In this document: positions 1-11,935 of the stretch, piece after piece
Position numbering within the stretch: the stretch's first letter is position 1
Layout of the letters: the number at the start of each line of letters is the position of its first letter
Assembly (NCBI GenBank): GCA_030760725.1
Contig: JASWHV010000003.1
Coordinates: 58,542,517 to 58,606,516 of the forward strand
Reading direction: 5' to 3'
From: Neostapfia colusana
Lineage: Eukaryota; Streptophyta; Magnoliopsida; Poales; Poaceae
DNA: 64,000 nucleotides
The notes under the pieces: generated by a model
The model's database searches: none
What the model was told of the DNA's origin: nothing
The model's input: only the letters and a program-made list of their open reading frames with translations
Program-made: the position numbers and the translations under genes

Positions 1-1285
1 TCTAATTCCAGGTTTTTAAGGCGTCGCTTAAGCTAGGCGTCGGTGGAGGATAAGGCGTCCAGTCGCCTTACATCCCAGCATAAGGCGGGGGAAGGTGGCG
101 GCGCCGGGCGGGGGGGGGGCGCGGGCAGAGGGCGAGCCGGCTTGGGAGGGCCGGCGGGGGGAGGGGCGGGCGAGGAGATCACAGCAGGGGAGGCGGGCGA
201 GGAGATCGCGGCGGGGGAAGGGGCGGGCAAACTGAGGGCGGCACAGTGTGGAGGACTGGAGGTAACCCTTATGCATGAGGCAGCAGAAAAGGTAAAGTGG
301 GCTGTGCTGAGGAGGCTGGGGTAGAGAAGAGGCTAAAGTGCGCAGATCCAGCGGCTGAGGGGGCGGGGGACAGCTTGGTCCGTGGTGGCGCCTGCTTGAA
401 GCTTAGTTGGGTGGCGCGGCGCACAGCAGGCATTCGCGTGGGCGTGACCCAGCTCGGCGGCGGCGGCAGCAGCACGGGTTCGGTGGCGGCAGCGTGGGAT
501 CGGCAGCGGCGGCAGCGGCGCAGGGAAGGCATCTCAGCTGCGGGCTGCGGCACGTGCTCCATTTGGGTGACGCTTAAAGGGTGTAGATAGGGTCCAATTT
601 GTATTCGTTTTACATACTTCACATAAACGGGGCAAAACAACGTTTAAACCCGACCCAAAACCGTTACGTTCAGCCTGTTTACAACGTTTAGACGACCTAA
701 ATAAACTAAATTAATTACTAAATGAACTAAACAAACTAAGTTAATTACTAAATGAACTAAATAAACTAAATTAATTACTAAATCAACTAAATGAACTAAA
801 TTAATTACTAAATAAAGCGTACCTCAAAGTGGCGACGGCGCCGGGGCAGCGGGGGCGGCGCCGGGCGGATCGGGCAGCGCCAGCGGCTCGGGTGGCGGGG
901 TGGCGCGCCGCGGGGGCGGCCTCGGTGACGGCGGCGGCGGTGCAGGCTCGAGCTTGGGCTAAATGAGCCCGATCCTAGGCCGAGGCGGCGGTTAAAACCA
1001 TCCACTTACGACGGTCGTGTAACTTACGATGGATTAGGTTATGGCCGTCGTAAGTTACACTTAGTTTACGACGGTGTTGTAACTTACGACAGCTTAGGGT
1101 TGCGGCCGTCGTAAGTTACCCGTAACTTACGACGGTCCAGTAACTTATGACAGACATGGGCCGGTAGCCGTCGTAAATTAGTTTACTTACGATGGCCCAG
1201 AGCGACCGTCGTAAGTTAATTTACTTACGACGGCTTGTTGGCGTAAATAACCTGGCTGTTGTAAGGTGCGACGTTTCCTGTAGTG
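1..1285 (-). mobile_element. CACTA-A: 5' end of a CACTA transposon, cut by the window edge
   Basis: The right end reads CTGTAGTG, the reverse complement of a CACTACAG terminus. Read on the minus strand, the first bases match the 5' end of CACTA-B (3162) closely, including the stretch that leads into the GC-rich block (TTTAACCGCCGCC). Subterminal repeats, a GC-rich block (about 810-960), an AT-rich stretch with repeated AACTAAATTAATTACTAAAT (about 690-820) and a second GC-rich block (about 80-550) follow in the same order as in CACTA-B. No transposase is in view; it would lie off the left edge. The open frames in the GC-rich blocks are compositional and show no recognisable domain. Confidence 0.85.
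1003..1275. repeat. Subterminal repeats of CACTA-A
   Basis: There are about ten copies of ACTTACGACGG or its complement CCGTCGTAAGT in both orientations, packed into roughly 270 bp next to the terminus. In En/Spm-type elements such arrays bind the TNPA-like protein. This is the same repeat type as in CACTA-B. Confidence 0.85.
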
Positions 1286-2165
1286 CCTGTCCTGTCACTG
1301 TAATGACTGTCATGAGTGAGCGGAGGCGTGCACTGTGCGCCATGCTTACGGGGAACACGCGAGTCTTGAATGCGTGACTGGACTGCACACGTCTTCCTTG
1401 ACTCCCGAGATCCACGGCCCATGGCGGATCCTGGGACACGTGGCGACTTTAGAGCCCACCTCGGCATGGAGGTCGAGCTCAGAGCCGGAGGACACGTGGC
1501 AGCGCGGACCTCGCCTCAGTGGGGAGGCCAAGTCCGGGGTCGAGGACATGTGGCAGCTCCGGAGCCTTCCTCAGCAAGGAGGCCTTGCCTGGAGCCAAGG
1601 AACACGTGGCAGAGCCGGGGCCAAGGACACGCGGCAGCTTCGGAGGCCTCCTGAGCGGGGAGATCAGGCCCGGAGCCCGGGGACACATGGCAGCACCGGA
1701 CCTCGCCTCAGCGGGGAGGCCAGGTCCAGGGCCGAGGACACGTGGCAGATCCGGATCCCTCCTCAGCGGGGAGGTCAGGTCCGGAGCCGGGTGACACGTC
1801 TTAGCACCGGACTTCGCCTCAGCTGGGAGGCTAGGTCCGGGGCCTAGGACACGTGGCAGCTCCGGAGCCCTCGTCAGCGGGGAGGTCAGGCCCGGAGCCC
1901 GAGGACATGTGGTAGCATCGGACCTCGCCTCAGCGGGGAGGCTAGGTTTGGGGTCTAGAACACGTGGCAGCTCCGGATCCCTCCGCAGCGGGGAGGTCAG
2001 GCGCGGAACCCGGGGACACGTGGCAGCACCGGACCTCACCTCAGCGAGGAGGATAGGTCCGGGGCCGAGGACACGTGGCGGCGTCAGAGCCCACCTCAAC
2101 AGGGAGGCGGGTCTGGAGCCTCTTCAAGCCTCCACGCGGGGGTACCGGTCTGTAGAGTACCGACA
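1286..2165 (-). mobile_element. LTR relic with tandem ~55-bp ACACGTGGCAG units
   Basis: The segment ends in GGTACC...ACCGACA, the reverse complement of the TGTCGGTACC LTR start seen at 2275 and 52032. It contains about thirteen units of roughly 55 bp, each with ACACGTGGCAG or a variant followed by CTCAGCGGGGAGG, between about 1430 and 2080. It begins directly at the CACTA-A terminus, so CACTA-A probably inserted into it. The unit sequence differs from that of the LTR at 2275, so this is an older or separate subfamily. No coding region is supported. Confidence 0.6.
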
Positions 2166-2274
2166 GAAACATTTTTTAAATGTTAAGGTGAAGTAAATAT
2201 ATAAAAGGGTCCATAGCAATCACAACTCATAAATAATTAAAACTCATACCAAACGGAATATATATATATATATA
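2166..2274. other. AT-rich spacer with (AT)n microsatellite
   Basis: Unique-looking AT-rich sequence ends in about ten AT dinucleotides (2258-2274), immediately before the next LTR. No gene is seen. Confidence 0.7.
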
Positions 2275-2339
2275 TGTCGGTACCCTCAATATGGGGTACC
2301 CCCATAGGGGAAACTGCCTAAGGACCTCGCCCTTCTAAG

Positions 2340-2770
2340 CAGGGAGAGCTCCAAAGGCGCCACGTGTCCCGCGGGGCCGGACCTCCCTCTCCTCAGAGAA
2401 AAGCTCTGGGCCCGCCACGTGGCCAGCAGAGCCGGACCTCCCCCATCCGCGGGCAGAGCTCCGAAGGCTGCACGTGTCCAGTGGGGCTGGACCTCCCTCT
2501 CCTCAGAAGAGAGCTCCGGGCCCGCCACGTGGCCAGCTGAGCCGGACCTCCCCCCTCCGCGGGGAGAGCTCCGAAGGCTCCACGTGTCCAGTGAGGTCGG
2601 ACCTCCCTCTCGTCAGAGGAGAGCTCCGGGCCCGCCACGTGGCCAGCAGAGCTGGACCTCCCCCCACCGCGGGGAGAGCTTCAAAGGCTCCACGTGTCCA
2701 GCGGGGCCGGATCACCCTCTCCTCAGAGGAGAGCTCCGGGCCCGCCACGTGGCTAGCAGAGCCGCGCTAC
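2340..2770 (+). repeat. Tandem array with alternating CCACGTGG and CACGTGTCC boxes
   Basis: About four units of roughly 114 bp each carry GCCACGTGGC and then CACGTGTCC, separated by CCTCAGAGGAGAGCTCCGGG-like and CCGCGGGGAGAGCTC-like blocks. CACGTG is the G-box core bound by plant bZIP and bHLH factors. The array lies in the upstream part of the LTR, well before its TATA box. Confidence 0.8.
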
Positions 2771-3183
2771 CTGCCCCCGTGCGGTAGGCAGCAAGAGTAA
2801 AAACGTGCCATACCTTGTCCGTACAATGTATTCAAGACCCGCGCCTTCCCAAGACGCGGAGACGCGGAACGCACCTCTGTCAGGTGCCGTTGCGACCAGT
2901 CACATCGCAGTGAAGATTGGCACACCGCGTTAGAGGTTGTACGCCAATAAACAAAGCGACAAGACATCCCCTGTCGCCCCTGCCATCATCAACCACTACA
3001 ACTAACTTGTGGCATGGGCAGGGCGGTAGAACAAAGACTCAGAAGCCTTCGCCAGAGACAACTACCGACGTAACTGCAATATACGGTAGATGGCAGGCAA
3101 TCTCCCCGGGACCACCTGTCGGGTCCCGGGCCCACCTTGTAAGCTGCCCGAGCCTTGGACTCACTACAGGAAACGACGCACCT

Positions 3184-3445
3184 TATGACGGCCACTGTAA
3201 TTTATGACGGCTAGCCGTCGTAAGTCAACTAACTTACGACGGTCCCCCTGGGCGTTGTAAGTAAACTAACTTATGACGGCTACGGGCCCATGGCCGTCGT
3301 AAGTTAACTGGCCAACGTAACATAACCGTTACTTACGACGGCCGCAATCCTAAGACGTCGTAAGTTACGCCACCATCGTAAAATAAGCGTAACTTACGAC
3401 CGCCGTGACCTAAGCCGTCGTAAGTTACCTGGCCGTCGTACGTAG
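3184..3445. repeat. 5' subterminal repeats of CACTA-B
   Basis: Many direct and inverted copies of ACTTACGACGG and CCGTCGTAAGT occur within 260 bp of the terminus. They match the CACTA-A type. A further short pair lies internally at about 4808-4860. Confidence 0.9.
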
Positions 3446-3449
3446 GTGG

Positions 3450-4520
3450 GTTTAACCGCCGCCCCGGCCCGGGCTCGGGCCCGAGCACCGCAGCGCCGCC
3501 CGCCGCCGCCCCCGAGCCGCCCCGGCCCCGCCTGAGCCGCCCCGGGCTGCCCCGCCCCGAGCCGCCCGGCGCCGCCCCGAGCCGCCGTCTCCGTCACCGC
3601 CGCCGTCGTCGCACCTTACGAATGAAGTAATTTTTAGTTCTTGTAATTAGTTGTTAGTTAGATTAGATAAAATGTTTATTACTTAATCAATTTGTACGTA
3701 TTTAGTAGATAATTAGTTTAGTTGTTAATTATTTGGTTTAAATTAGAAATTGTTTCTGATTTTAGTTATTTAATTTAGTTAATTGATTGATTAGTTGTTT
3801 AAGCACATTGTTTTTGCTTCACCCCCGGCCCCGCTGCCACCAGCCCCCGCCGTCGCCGACAGCGTACCGACGCCTAGACATCCAGTCGGTGGCGGGGGGA
3901 TGCCTGGGCGGCTCGCCTCGCCTGGCCGAGCGTCGCCGACGCCGGCGCCGCCTCCGCCCGCTGCCGTCGCTGCAAGGCGCTGTCGGCCCCCCGCCGTGCT
4001 CTGGAGAGGAGAGATGGAGGGGGATGAAAATGAGTGTATTAGGGTTGTGGGCCATTTTTCATGACCCTTATAGAATGCGTGGATCGTCGGATTAGATCCG
4101 ACGGTCGTGGGCACTTGGGCTGCTCAGCCCGAGCCCGAGCTAGACTCTCAGCCCTGCCCCGAGCTGACCTCTGCCGCCACCTCCATCGCCGCCCCGCCGC
4201 CACCTCCACTCTACATCTCACGGGCCGCGCGCGGCCCACTCATGCCCGCGCCTCGCCCCGCCCTGCCGCAGCCGCCGCCGTCCCGCCCCAAGCCCCGCCT
4301 GGCCGCGTGTGCTCGCACCGAGCCCCGGCCGCGCCTTAGCCGCCGCCGCTCGCCCTGCCCCGCCTCGAGCCTCGCCCTGCTGCGCCGCTCGACCCGCCTC
4401 GCCCGGCCCCTGGTCGCCGCGCCGCCTGGAGCCCCTGCTCGCCACGCTTCGAGCTCCTGCTCGCCGCGCCGCCCGGCCCCTGCTCGCCGTGCCGCCTCCC
4501 GACGTTGTGTCGTATGTGTG
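3450..4520. other. GC-rich leader blocks of CACTA-B around an AT-rich, intron-like stretch
   Basis: 3455-3610 and 3820-4510 are very GC-rich (CCGCC runs); 3620-3810 is AT-rich with TTAGTT repeats. The same order occurs in CACTA-A, and GC-rich blocks also follow the 5' repeats in CACTA-C and CACTA-D. Maize Spm has a GC-rich untranslated region downstream of its promoter that is a target of methylation control; an equivalent role here is inference. Long open frames in these blocks are compositional, with no domain recognised. Confidence 0.6.
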
Positions 4521-5385
4521 ACCCGATACCGTGTTTATGTGTGATTACATGTTTAATTTGATCTTAGTTGATTAATTATTTAATTAGTATGGTAATTGAT
4601 TATTGTTGAATTAATACTTTGATTGATTACGTGATTAGTTACTATATGTCAATAAATGGGTTTCGGCCCGGTCCGGCCTGACACGACCCATTTAGGGTCT
4701 GTCACGGCCCATTTAGTGGTAATGTATTAGTCGAGACAGGCACGGAGGATGGCAAGCTCCCGCGCGTGGACGGCGGGCTCCGACGGGGCGGTTTCATCTT
4801 TGACCCACTTACGACGGGGCATAACGTACGACGGCTAACACTAAAGGCGTCGTAAGATAATGGCAGGCCCCAACGGGGCATAACTTAGGACGGCTGACCC
4901 ACTTCTTTGTCTCTCTCTCGTTCTTTCCTTCTCTCTCATTCTTTCCTCTCTCTCTTTTAAATGACTCAAAAATGAAAGATTGACGTAAACCTATACAACA
5001 TGCAACACCCGTTTGGAACCGGCCCGTATCACATATGTTACGCATGTGAGGCGTGAAGGTTCGGAATTGTCCCTTTTTGGACAGCCTGGGAGTGACCGAG
5101 GGGGCGTGGCTTGTGATGAGACGCGGGTTTTGATCTAGACGAGGTTTCGGCGGCATAACCCTGTTTTTCTCTGCTACACCATTTTCGGGCGTGCAGTGGA
5201 GAACAGCGGGGTTATGCTGCCGAAATTTCGTTCGGAACTAGACCACGCGTCTCGTCATGAGCACGCTCCGCTCGGTCACTCTTGGGTGGGTTTAGGACCT
5301 ATCCTTTCCAATAGATGTAGGGACGTGACATAAATAAATTATAAAGTGACTATAATTTCCTTGATATTAAACTGCAGATTCAAAC

Positions 5386-8300
5386 ATGGGTGAGGACCGT
5401 AGTTGGATGTATATCGGTTGGAAGAACAGTTCTGGTGGTTACTCGGATGAGTGGTTCGCCAAGACAGATGCTTTTGTAGATCGAGCTTTTTCATTGTCAA
5501 AGATCAATAAGGTGCGGTGCCCATGTACGAAATGTCGGAATACCAAGTTTTTGGACAAAATGACGGTCTCGATACACTTGTGTCGAAACGGTTACACGCC
5601 ACATTATGAGGTGTGGACCTTCCACGGCGAGACAACTTCTAAAACTGTACAAGAAGTGGAAGAGGAAAATGATGATAACACGGGGGTTGATAGGATGGAT
5701 GAGATGCTTGAAGCTATACAACTAGAGTTTACGGAGGATCCTCCTACAACGGAGGTTGAAGCGTTCTTTAAGCTTCTCAAAGCTTTAGAAGAGCCGCTGC
5801 ATGAACACACTGAAGTGACATTCCTCACTTTCATGACTAGACTTATGGCAATTAAGTCTAAGTACTTCTTTTCTAATAACTGCTACAACGACCTCATCAA
5901 ATTGATTAGTGACATCCTTCCACAACCTCATAAAGTACCTAAAGATATGTATCAGACGAAAAAATTGCTTTCCGGTCTTGGTATGAAATATGAGAAGATT
6001 GATCTGTGTCCAGATAATTGCATGCTTTTCTGGAAAGAGCATGCAAAAGAGAAGAAATGCTTAAAATATGGTGAATCAAGGTTTGTCGAAGTTGTTAATA
6101 ACGATGGCGATAATGTGATGATAGAAGTCGTACGTAAGCAACTTCGTTACTTACCCATGACACCTCGGTTGAAGCGGTTGTTTCTATCAAAAAGAACGGC
6201 CAGACACATGAGATGGCACAAGGAAGGTCTACGTGAGAACAATGCAGTCATGATACACCCGACCGACGGTGAGGCATGGAAGACGCTTGACCGGTTCAAT
6301 CCAGACTTCAGTCATGATGCGAGAAATGTTCGCATCAGGATGGATTCTCGCCGTTCAGTACAAACGCCACACCAAACTCCTGTTGGCTTGTCTTTGTCAT
6401 TCCGTACAACCTACCACCAGCTCTTTGCATGAAGTACGAGTTCATGTTCCTTAGCCTCATTATACCTGGGCCGGATCATCCTGTGTCACGTCTCAACGTG
6501 ATGTTGAAACCGCTGATCGAAGAATTGAAAATATAGTGGACAGGAGTCGAAGCATACAACTGTTACAAAAAGCAGAAATTCAACCTTCGAGCTGCTTATT
6601 TGTGGTCCGTCCATGATTTCCCAGCATACGGTATGTTTTCTGGATGGAACACTCACAGTCGTTTGACTTGTCCGATATGTGCTTCTGACACGGACTGTTT
6701 TCGACTTACTCATGGAGGAAAGATATGCTACTTCGGTTGTCACAGACGTTGGCTGCCTCCGAATCACATGTTTAGGCAACAGAGAAATGTCTTTAAAAAA
6801 GACAACGTTGTCACTAAAGGGCCACTGAAACGTCTAAACGGATCTGAAATAGCTGATATGCTGGACAAACTGGTGCCAGATAAAGGATGTCCTGGTTATT
6901 TTATCGGTTACGGAGAGGATCACAATTGCACTCATATATGTGGACTATGGGAGCTACCATATGTGAAGTCGTTGATACTAATGCATAATGTTGATGTAAT
7001 GCATCAAGAGCGTAATATGGCCGAATGTATTATAAGCACATGCATGGACATGACGGGCAAAACGAAAGACAATATTAAGGCTCGAAAGGACCTGGCAGAG
7101 CTTTGTAACCGTCCAACTCTTGAGCTCTCTGAAAGTGATGCTAAACCACGTGCTTCTTTCTATCTTTGACCTAAAGAAGAAAAAAAAGAAGTACTCAAAT
7201 GGTTGAAAAATTTGAAATTCCCAAATGGTTATGCAGCTAGTCTAAAACGAGTCGTGAATATCAAAACGGGAAAGCTGACAGGGTTGAAGAGTCATGGTTA
7301 TCACACAATTATGGAAATACTTGTACCTGTTATGTTTCGGGGCTATTTTGATGATGCGGTATGGAAGGTGCTAGCCGAGCTTAGTCACTTCTATAGACAG
7401 CTCTGTGCAAAAGAAATCACGATAGAGATGATGCGTAAATTGGAGAAGGAGATATCGGTACTGTTATGTAAGATGGAAATTTTTTCCTCCAGAGTTCTTC
7501 AATCCAATGCAACATCTCCTCATCCATCTTCCATTTGAAGCTAAAGTTGGAGGTCCCGTTCAATATAGGTGGATGTGTCATATTGAAAGAGCACTAAGAT
7601 ATTTGAAACCAATGGTTCGTAACAGGGCAAAGGTAGAAGTATGTATCGCCGAAGCATTTACTCTTAAAGAAGTAGGATAATTTTCAAGTGTTTACTTTGC
7701 AGAGGAAAACAATGTCAACACTTCGGCAATGCGGTACAATGTGGATGAGCAACCTCCTTGTAGCGATCTCTCTATTTTTACAACAAGAGGTACTACTGTT
7801 GGTAGTTCCACTTCCTACAACTCTACCGTAGAAGAAAGGAGTGCTGCTTTCCTTTACATGTACGCGAATATAGATGATATGGACAAATATTTCGAGTAAG
7901 TGTATATCTTACATTTATACTAATCGGCGTATTTTGTAATACATCTATTCTAAAAAGTTTTCTTCTCATACAGTGAATTCCACAAGTAAAATTGGACACA
8001 TAGGCATCAACCTACGAGCAAACAAGTAGAAGTGATGCGACGGGAAGGAATAAACGGAGGACCTAATTTCCTATTCTGGTTTCGAGATCATGTAACATTT
8101 TCTCGTTAACTTAGCAATATTTACAAAGTATTCTTATAACTTACTAGTATTTACAAAGTGTTCTTATAACAGTGCATGAAAGATGCCCACGTCCATGAAG
8201 ACTTGCGACAACTATTCTATGGATTGATTAAAGTTAGGAGCTATGGTCGATATGACGTCAATGGCTACTGATTCTGTACAACTCAATTTGAATCTCTTCG

Positions 8301-8892
8301 TCCTCTCGCGGCAACATCTAATACCGGAGTTGTGACGAGGGCAGTCGACTCTCAAGGACGTGAAACTAATTATTATGGAATCATTAATAAAATCCTTGAA
8401 TTTGCTTTTGCCCGGAATAAGGATCTTCGAGTAGTATTCTTTGACTGTGATTGGTTTGATATCAATCATGGAACTTGACTAAACCAATTTGGCATGGTGG
8501 AAGTCAAACATAACGAACGGCTACGAGGATACGATTCATTTGTTCTTGCACACCAAGCGGAGCAAGTGTATTATCTATCTTATCCATGCAAAAAACTCAA
8601 AGCTTGGTGGGTTGTACATAAGGTTAATCCTCGTGAGTGGTTATACACTCCAGAAGATGATGGTTACCATGATACTGATGAGATTGACGAGGTTTACCAA
8701 GAAGAAGAGTTGCCATACTCGTTTATCATCGAGCCTGGTGTAGGACTCGATGACTTAGTTGGAGACGCTCAAGATGTCGAGACTTCTGATATGCGTAAAC
8801 AGAAACGAAATCCAGTTCAGACGCTCATGAAAGAAGATCGATGGTCTGGTTTAAGGAGTAGGGTACATGATCATGACATTGATGAATTTTGA
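5386..8892 (+). pseudogene. CACTA-B transposase (tnp2/TNPD-like), broken
   Basis: The gene starts at an ATG giving MGEDRSWMYIGW and shows, in order, the N-terminal transposase-associated domain with paired cysteines (CPCTKC, about 5386-5640), the tnp2-type transposase core (about 6100-7170, containing WSVHDFPAYGMFSGW and CPICASD), a DUF4218-like segment (about 7490-7720) and a DUF4216-like segment (FDCDWFD, about 8440). Two introns start at GTAAG-like donors near 7898 and 8092. Comparison with the CACTA-D copy shows a frameshift near 6335, TAG at 6534-6536, TGA at 7167-7169, a frameshift near 7480, TAA near 7678 and TGA at 8476-8478. The product would cut and paste the element by recognising its ends; this copy cannot make a full protein. 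Family assignment is firm, exact exon limits less so. Confidence 0.9.
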
Positions 8893-8989
8893 AATTGATG
8901 ATGTAACGCTTTCTTCACTAACTTAACATGAATTTTGTCATCATCAAAGGGGAGTGGCAATATTTATCAATTATTCCTTGCAACAGGAT

Positions 8990-11485
8990 GTCGTCATCAA
9001 AGGGGAGCGGGAAAAAGGGGACACGAGGGTTTCTCAGTCGGTCATGGGACCTCTTCTCAGGTAGCTCGTCAGGTGCGAGCAGACTCTCTCAGCTGATGAG
9101 GCACCTACCAGACTTTGCAGGCCGACCTCTAGCCTTACAGTGCAGAGGTAAATTTCAGTTGTCAATCACGTTATTTTAAATTCTACTTATAAATAATTTA
9201 TTCTTATTATCAATTCTTTAATTTTGCAGTCTCACTCACAGTCGTCAGATTCAGAGTTAGAGGTTAGGCCGCCACCACAGGCTAGCTAACCCTCGGAGCC
9301 CGCTACCCTACCTTCGGAGCCAACGAGCATGGAGCCTTCGGGCTCTAGTGGTGACCAGCCTTCCGGGTCACCGTACGTGGTGCCCGCGCAGAGACGACGG
9401 ACGAGGAGGACCCACTTTGCGGCTCCTCCTCCTGTTCCTCGTGAGCGGGTCACTATTCGTCCAGTTGGAGACAGGTAAAAAAATCATATACTTGGTACAT
9501 ATTTCATGATGTCTACAGATACTTACTGAGATAACAAATTTTGCAGATCTTGGTACGACTGTTCATCCACGGGTCAGGGACACCACAGGCAGGTTAACGG
9601 TGTCATCGGGGCTTTAGTGCGTTTGCACTATCCCGGTGTCATCGATGGTGTCCCTGCTTTGTCGTGGGACGACTACGCTCGTGTCTCGCACGAGGTGCAC
9701 GACACTCTTCAGGGGGCCGTTTGGAACGATTTTATGGTAAGTTTAAATGTTTACATTCTTCAACTCATTTAAATTGTTAATGCATATTGATTAAATGTTT
9801 GTTTCCTTAAAGCTGAGGTACCAGTTAGAGAAAACGAGCGAGAGCATGATGGAGCATGCGACACTCGTGTTCCACACAAATGCTCGAAAGCTCATGACGC
9901 AGGCATTGTCGTACGCCCGCATACAGGCCGTTAACGACTACCAGAAACGGCATCAGCAGCAGCAGGAACGGAGTCCCTTTAGAAGGGACTCTGACACGTA
10001 CTTGACCGAGGATCAATACGCAGAGGTAAGTTCTAATTGTTAAAAAACTCAATAGTTACTTATGTTAACAGTTAATGATATACTACATATGTGCAGGTTA
10101 GTATTTCCTGGTTAGAGGGTCAACCCGACGCATACCGAGCTCTCTGTCGGTATTGGGCTAGCGATGACTTCAAAGCTATGTCCATGAGGGCTCGAGGATG
10201 CATAGGGTCCGACGGGAAGCACACCTATGGCGCCGATGGTCATTTGCGTTTGGCTAAACGCATGTTAAGTGTATTATAAGTTTGTTTATGTGTTCATAAC
10301 ATATTTATCCTACTAACACACATCTACAGGAGCGAGAGACCGGCCAGGAGCCTAGCGCGATCGAGGTTTGGAAGAGAGGTCACAAGGGAAGTGACCCGTC
10401 ACAGCGGGGGCAGTGCAATCAGGTCACGACCGATCGATTGGTAAGTTTACAGAATTATTCAATTTAATTATAACTAATATTATTATTGACACACTAACAC
10501 TATTTCTATCTTTTTTAGGAAAAGTACGGGCAGGAAGCCATCAAAATACACGGTGAAGGGTACGATTGGGAAAACGCGTCAATCGACCCTCAAGCCGTGT
10601 ATGCAAGCGGCGGCGGAAAGGCCCATGGCCGGTGAGTTGGTTTCTTTGATTTAGGTTTTCCAATCTTCCTTCTTTTACTTATTATTTTTCTTTCTTTTGT
10701 AGTTTTGCCATTTTCGATGGAGTTGTCGACTCGAGGTCGGCGCGACCTGCGAGAGGCTTCATCGACGCAAGCTTCGTCGGTTGGTCCGTCGAGTGGCCGT
10801 CTCTCGCAAAGGGACATGGAGTTCCGTGCCATGCAGGAGAGGTTGAATTGTACCCAGGAGGAGCTCGACAGGACGAGGGCCATCCATGAGTACCAAGCTA
10901 ACTACATGGCCCAGATGGAGGTAAGTAATTTCAATTACTGTAGTTTACTTTCATAACATTTCAGTAATACATATGTTCTAATATTTTTCAATTATAGGCC
11001 TTAGCTCGACAGAATGGCCAACAAATCATGATTCCTGCGTGGCAGCCGCCACAGGTGACCCCGTCACAGGAGCCCGCAGCCCAGGTGCCTCCGGTACAGG
11101 TAATTAACTCTTTAATATTGTATTTTTCATCTAACATAAGGAGAGAGGGAGATGTAGAGTGGTACAGAAGAGAGAGAGGGAGTGCGAGAGAGAGTGAGAG
11201 TGAGATGGAGAGATCGAGTGTTGCAATAGAGGGAGAGAGAGAGAGTGCGAGAGAGGGTGTGAGTGAGAATAACATAAAGAGGGGATGAATAGTACAGAGA
11301 GAGGAAGAGAGTGAGAAAAAAGAGAAAGGCATTGATATCTGAATCCAAACCGTCGTAACTACGCATGTGTTTTGTAGGGTTCGGTGACGGAGGCCTCTAC
11401 TCCATCGCCACAGCTACCGGTTCCAAGAGAGACGCGTGGAGATGATATCTTCGGCTCCGGAGGTAGTCGAGAGGGTAGTGTGTAG
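8990..11485 (+). pseudogene. CACTA-B second gene (plant transposase Ptta/En/Spm-like), multi-exon, defective
   Basis: About ten short exons are joined by GTAAG...CAG introns, and each matches an exon of the CACTA-D copy. Recognisable blocks are WYDCSSTGQGHHRQVNGVIG (about 9550), DTYLTEDQYAEV (about 10000), GSDGKHTYGADGHLRLAKRM (about 10205-10264), YDWENASIDPQAVYASGGGK (about 10562) and a coiled-coil-like stretch ending NYMAQME (about 10920). The last exon ends in TAG at 11483-11485. The family resembles PF03004; in En/Spm the second product binds subterminal repeats, and that role here is inference. One splice donor appears lost: after ATG at 10262-10264 the sequence reads TTAAGT where CACTA-D has GTAAGT. 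Confidence 0.75.
11130..11330 (+). repeat. GA-rich simple repeat in an intron of the CACTA-B second gene
   Basis: Imperfect GAGAGA tracts fill most of the intron between the exons ending near 11099 and starting at 11378. No open frame with a domain is present. Confidence 0.75.
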
Positions 11486-11563
11486 CCAGTTTGTAATTTG
11501 TGTTGTGTGTGATGCATATGAACTATTTTATAGCTGTTTACTCATAACTGTTTGTTCTGTGAG

Positions 11564-11610
11564 CTGGCCATCGTGCCAGGTTAGTGCGTTTCTGTTTTTT
11601 AAAAAAATTA
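11564..11610 (+). terminator. Conserved stem-loop and T/A tract at the 3' end of CACTA-B transcripts
   Basis: CTGGC and GCCAG (11564-11579) form a 5-bp stem, followed by TTTCTGTTTTTTAAAAAA. The same arrangement occurs in CACTA-C (19679) and CACTA-D (31107), always between the stop of the second gene and the 3' subterminal repeats. A 3'-end or RNA-stability role is inferred from position and conservation. Confidence 0.5.
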
Positions 11611-11616
11611 CAAATA

Positions 11617-11935
11617 TAACTTACGACGGCTACTGTCCAGAACCGTCGTAAGTTAGCCTCTGTTACTTACGACGACCACCAGAACCGTCGTAAGTAACGT
11701 GCCTTGGGCCACCACGTGGCCTGGCCCGTTACTTACGACGGATGCGCGACGCCGTCGCAAGTTAAGTTATTTACAACGGTAGCCGTCGTAAGTTACGTTA
11801 TTTACGATCAGGTAATTACCTCGGCTGTATACCGTCGTAAGTAAAGAAATACCGTCGTAAGTAGCTAATTTACGACGGTTTATGACTTAATTGCGATGGC
11901 CTTAGCCGTCGTAAGTTTCTCGAATCCCTGTAGTG
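11617..11935. repeat. 3' subterminal repeats and terminus of CACTA-B
   Basis: Copies of TTACGACGG and CCGTCGTAAG in both orientations run up to the CTGTAGTG terminus. Confidence 0.9.

Larger units (their letters stand above)
3162..11935 (+). mobile_element. CACTA-B: complete but degenerate CACTA transposon
   Basis: The element begins CACTACAGGAAACG and ends ATCCCTGTAGTG, with a 3-bp duplication ACT at 3159-3161 and 11936-11938. Between the termini lie subterminal repeats, GC-rich and AT-rich leader blocks, a tnp2-family transposase gene (from 5386), a second multi-exon gene (about 8990-11485), a 3' stem-loop and more subterminal repeats. The total is 8774 bp. It inserted just upstream of the TATA box of the surrounding LTR. 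Both genes carry stops or frameshifts, so the element is non-autonomous, although its ends look intact. Confidence 0.95.

Noticed and set aside
1335..2196. Several overlapping 90-200 codon open frames in the tandem-repeat LTR relic.
   Set aside because: The repeat unit lacks stops in several frames; the peptides are repeats of the unit and not a gene.
2405..2800. Open frames over 100 codons in the G-box array at 2340-2770.
   Set aside because: Same cause: stop-free tandem units in an LTR.
3184..3445. Regularly spaced repeats that might suggest a CRISPR-like array.
   Set aside because: The units are short and in both orientations next to a CACTA terminus, in plant DNA; these are subterminal repeats.
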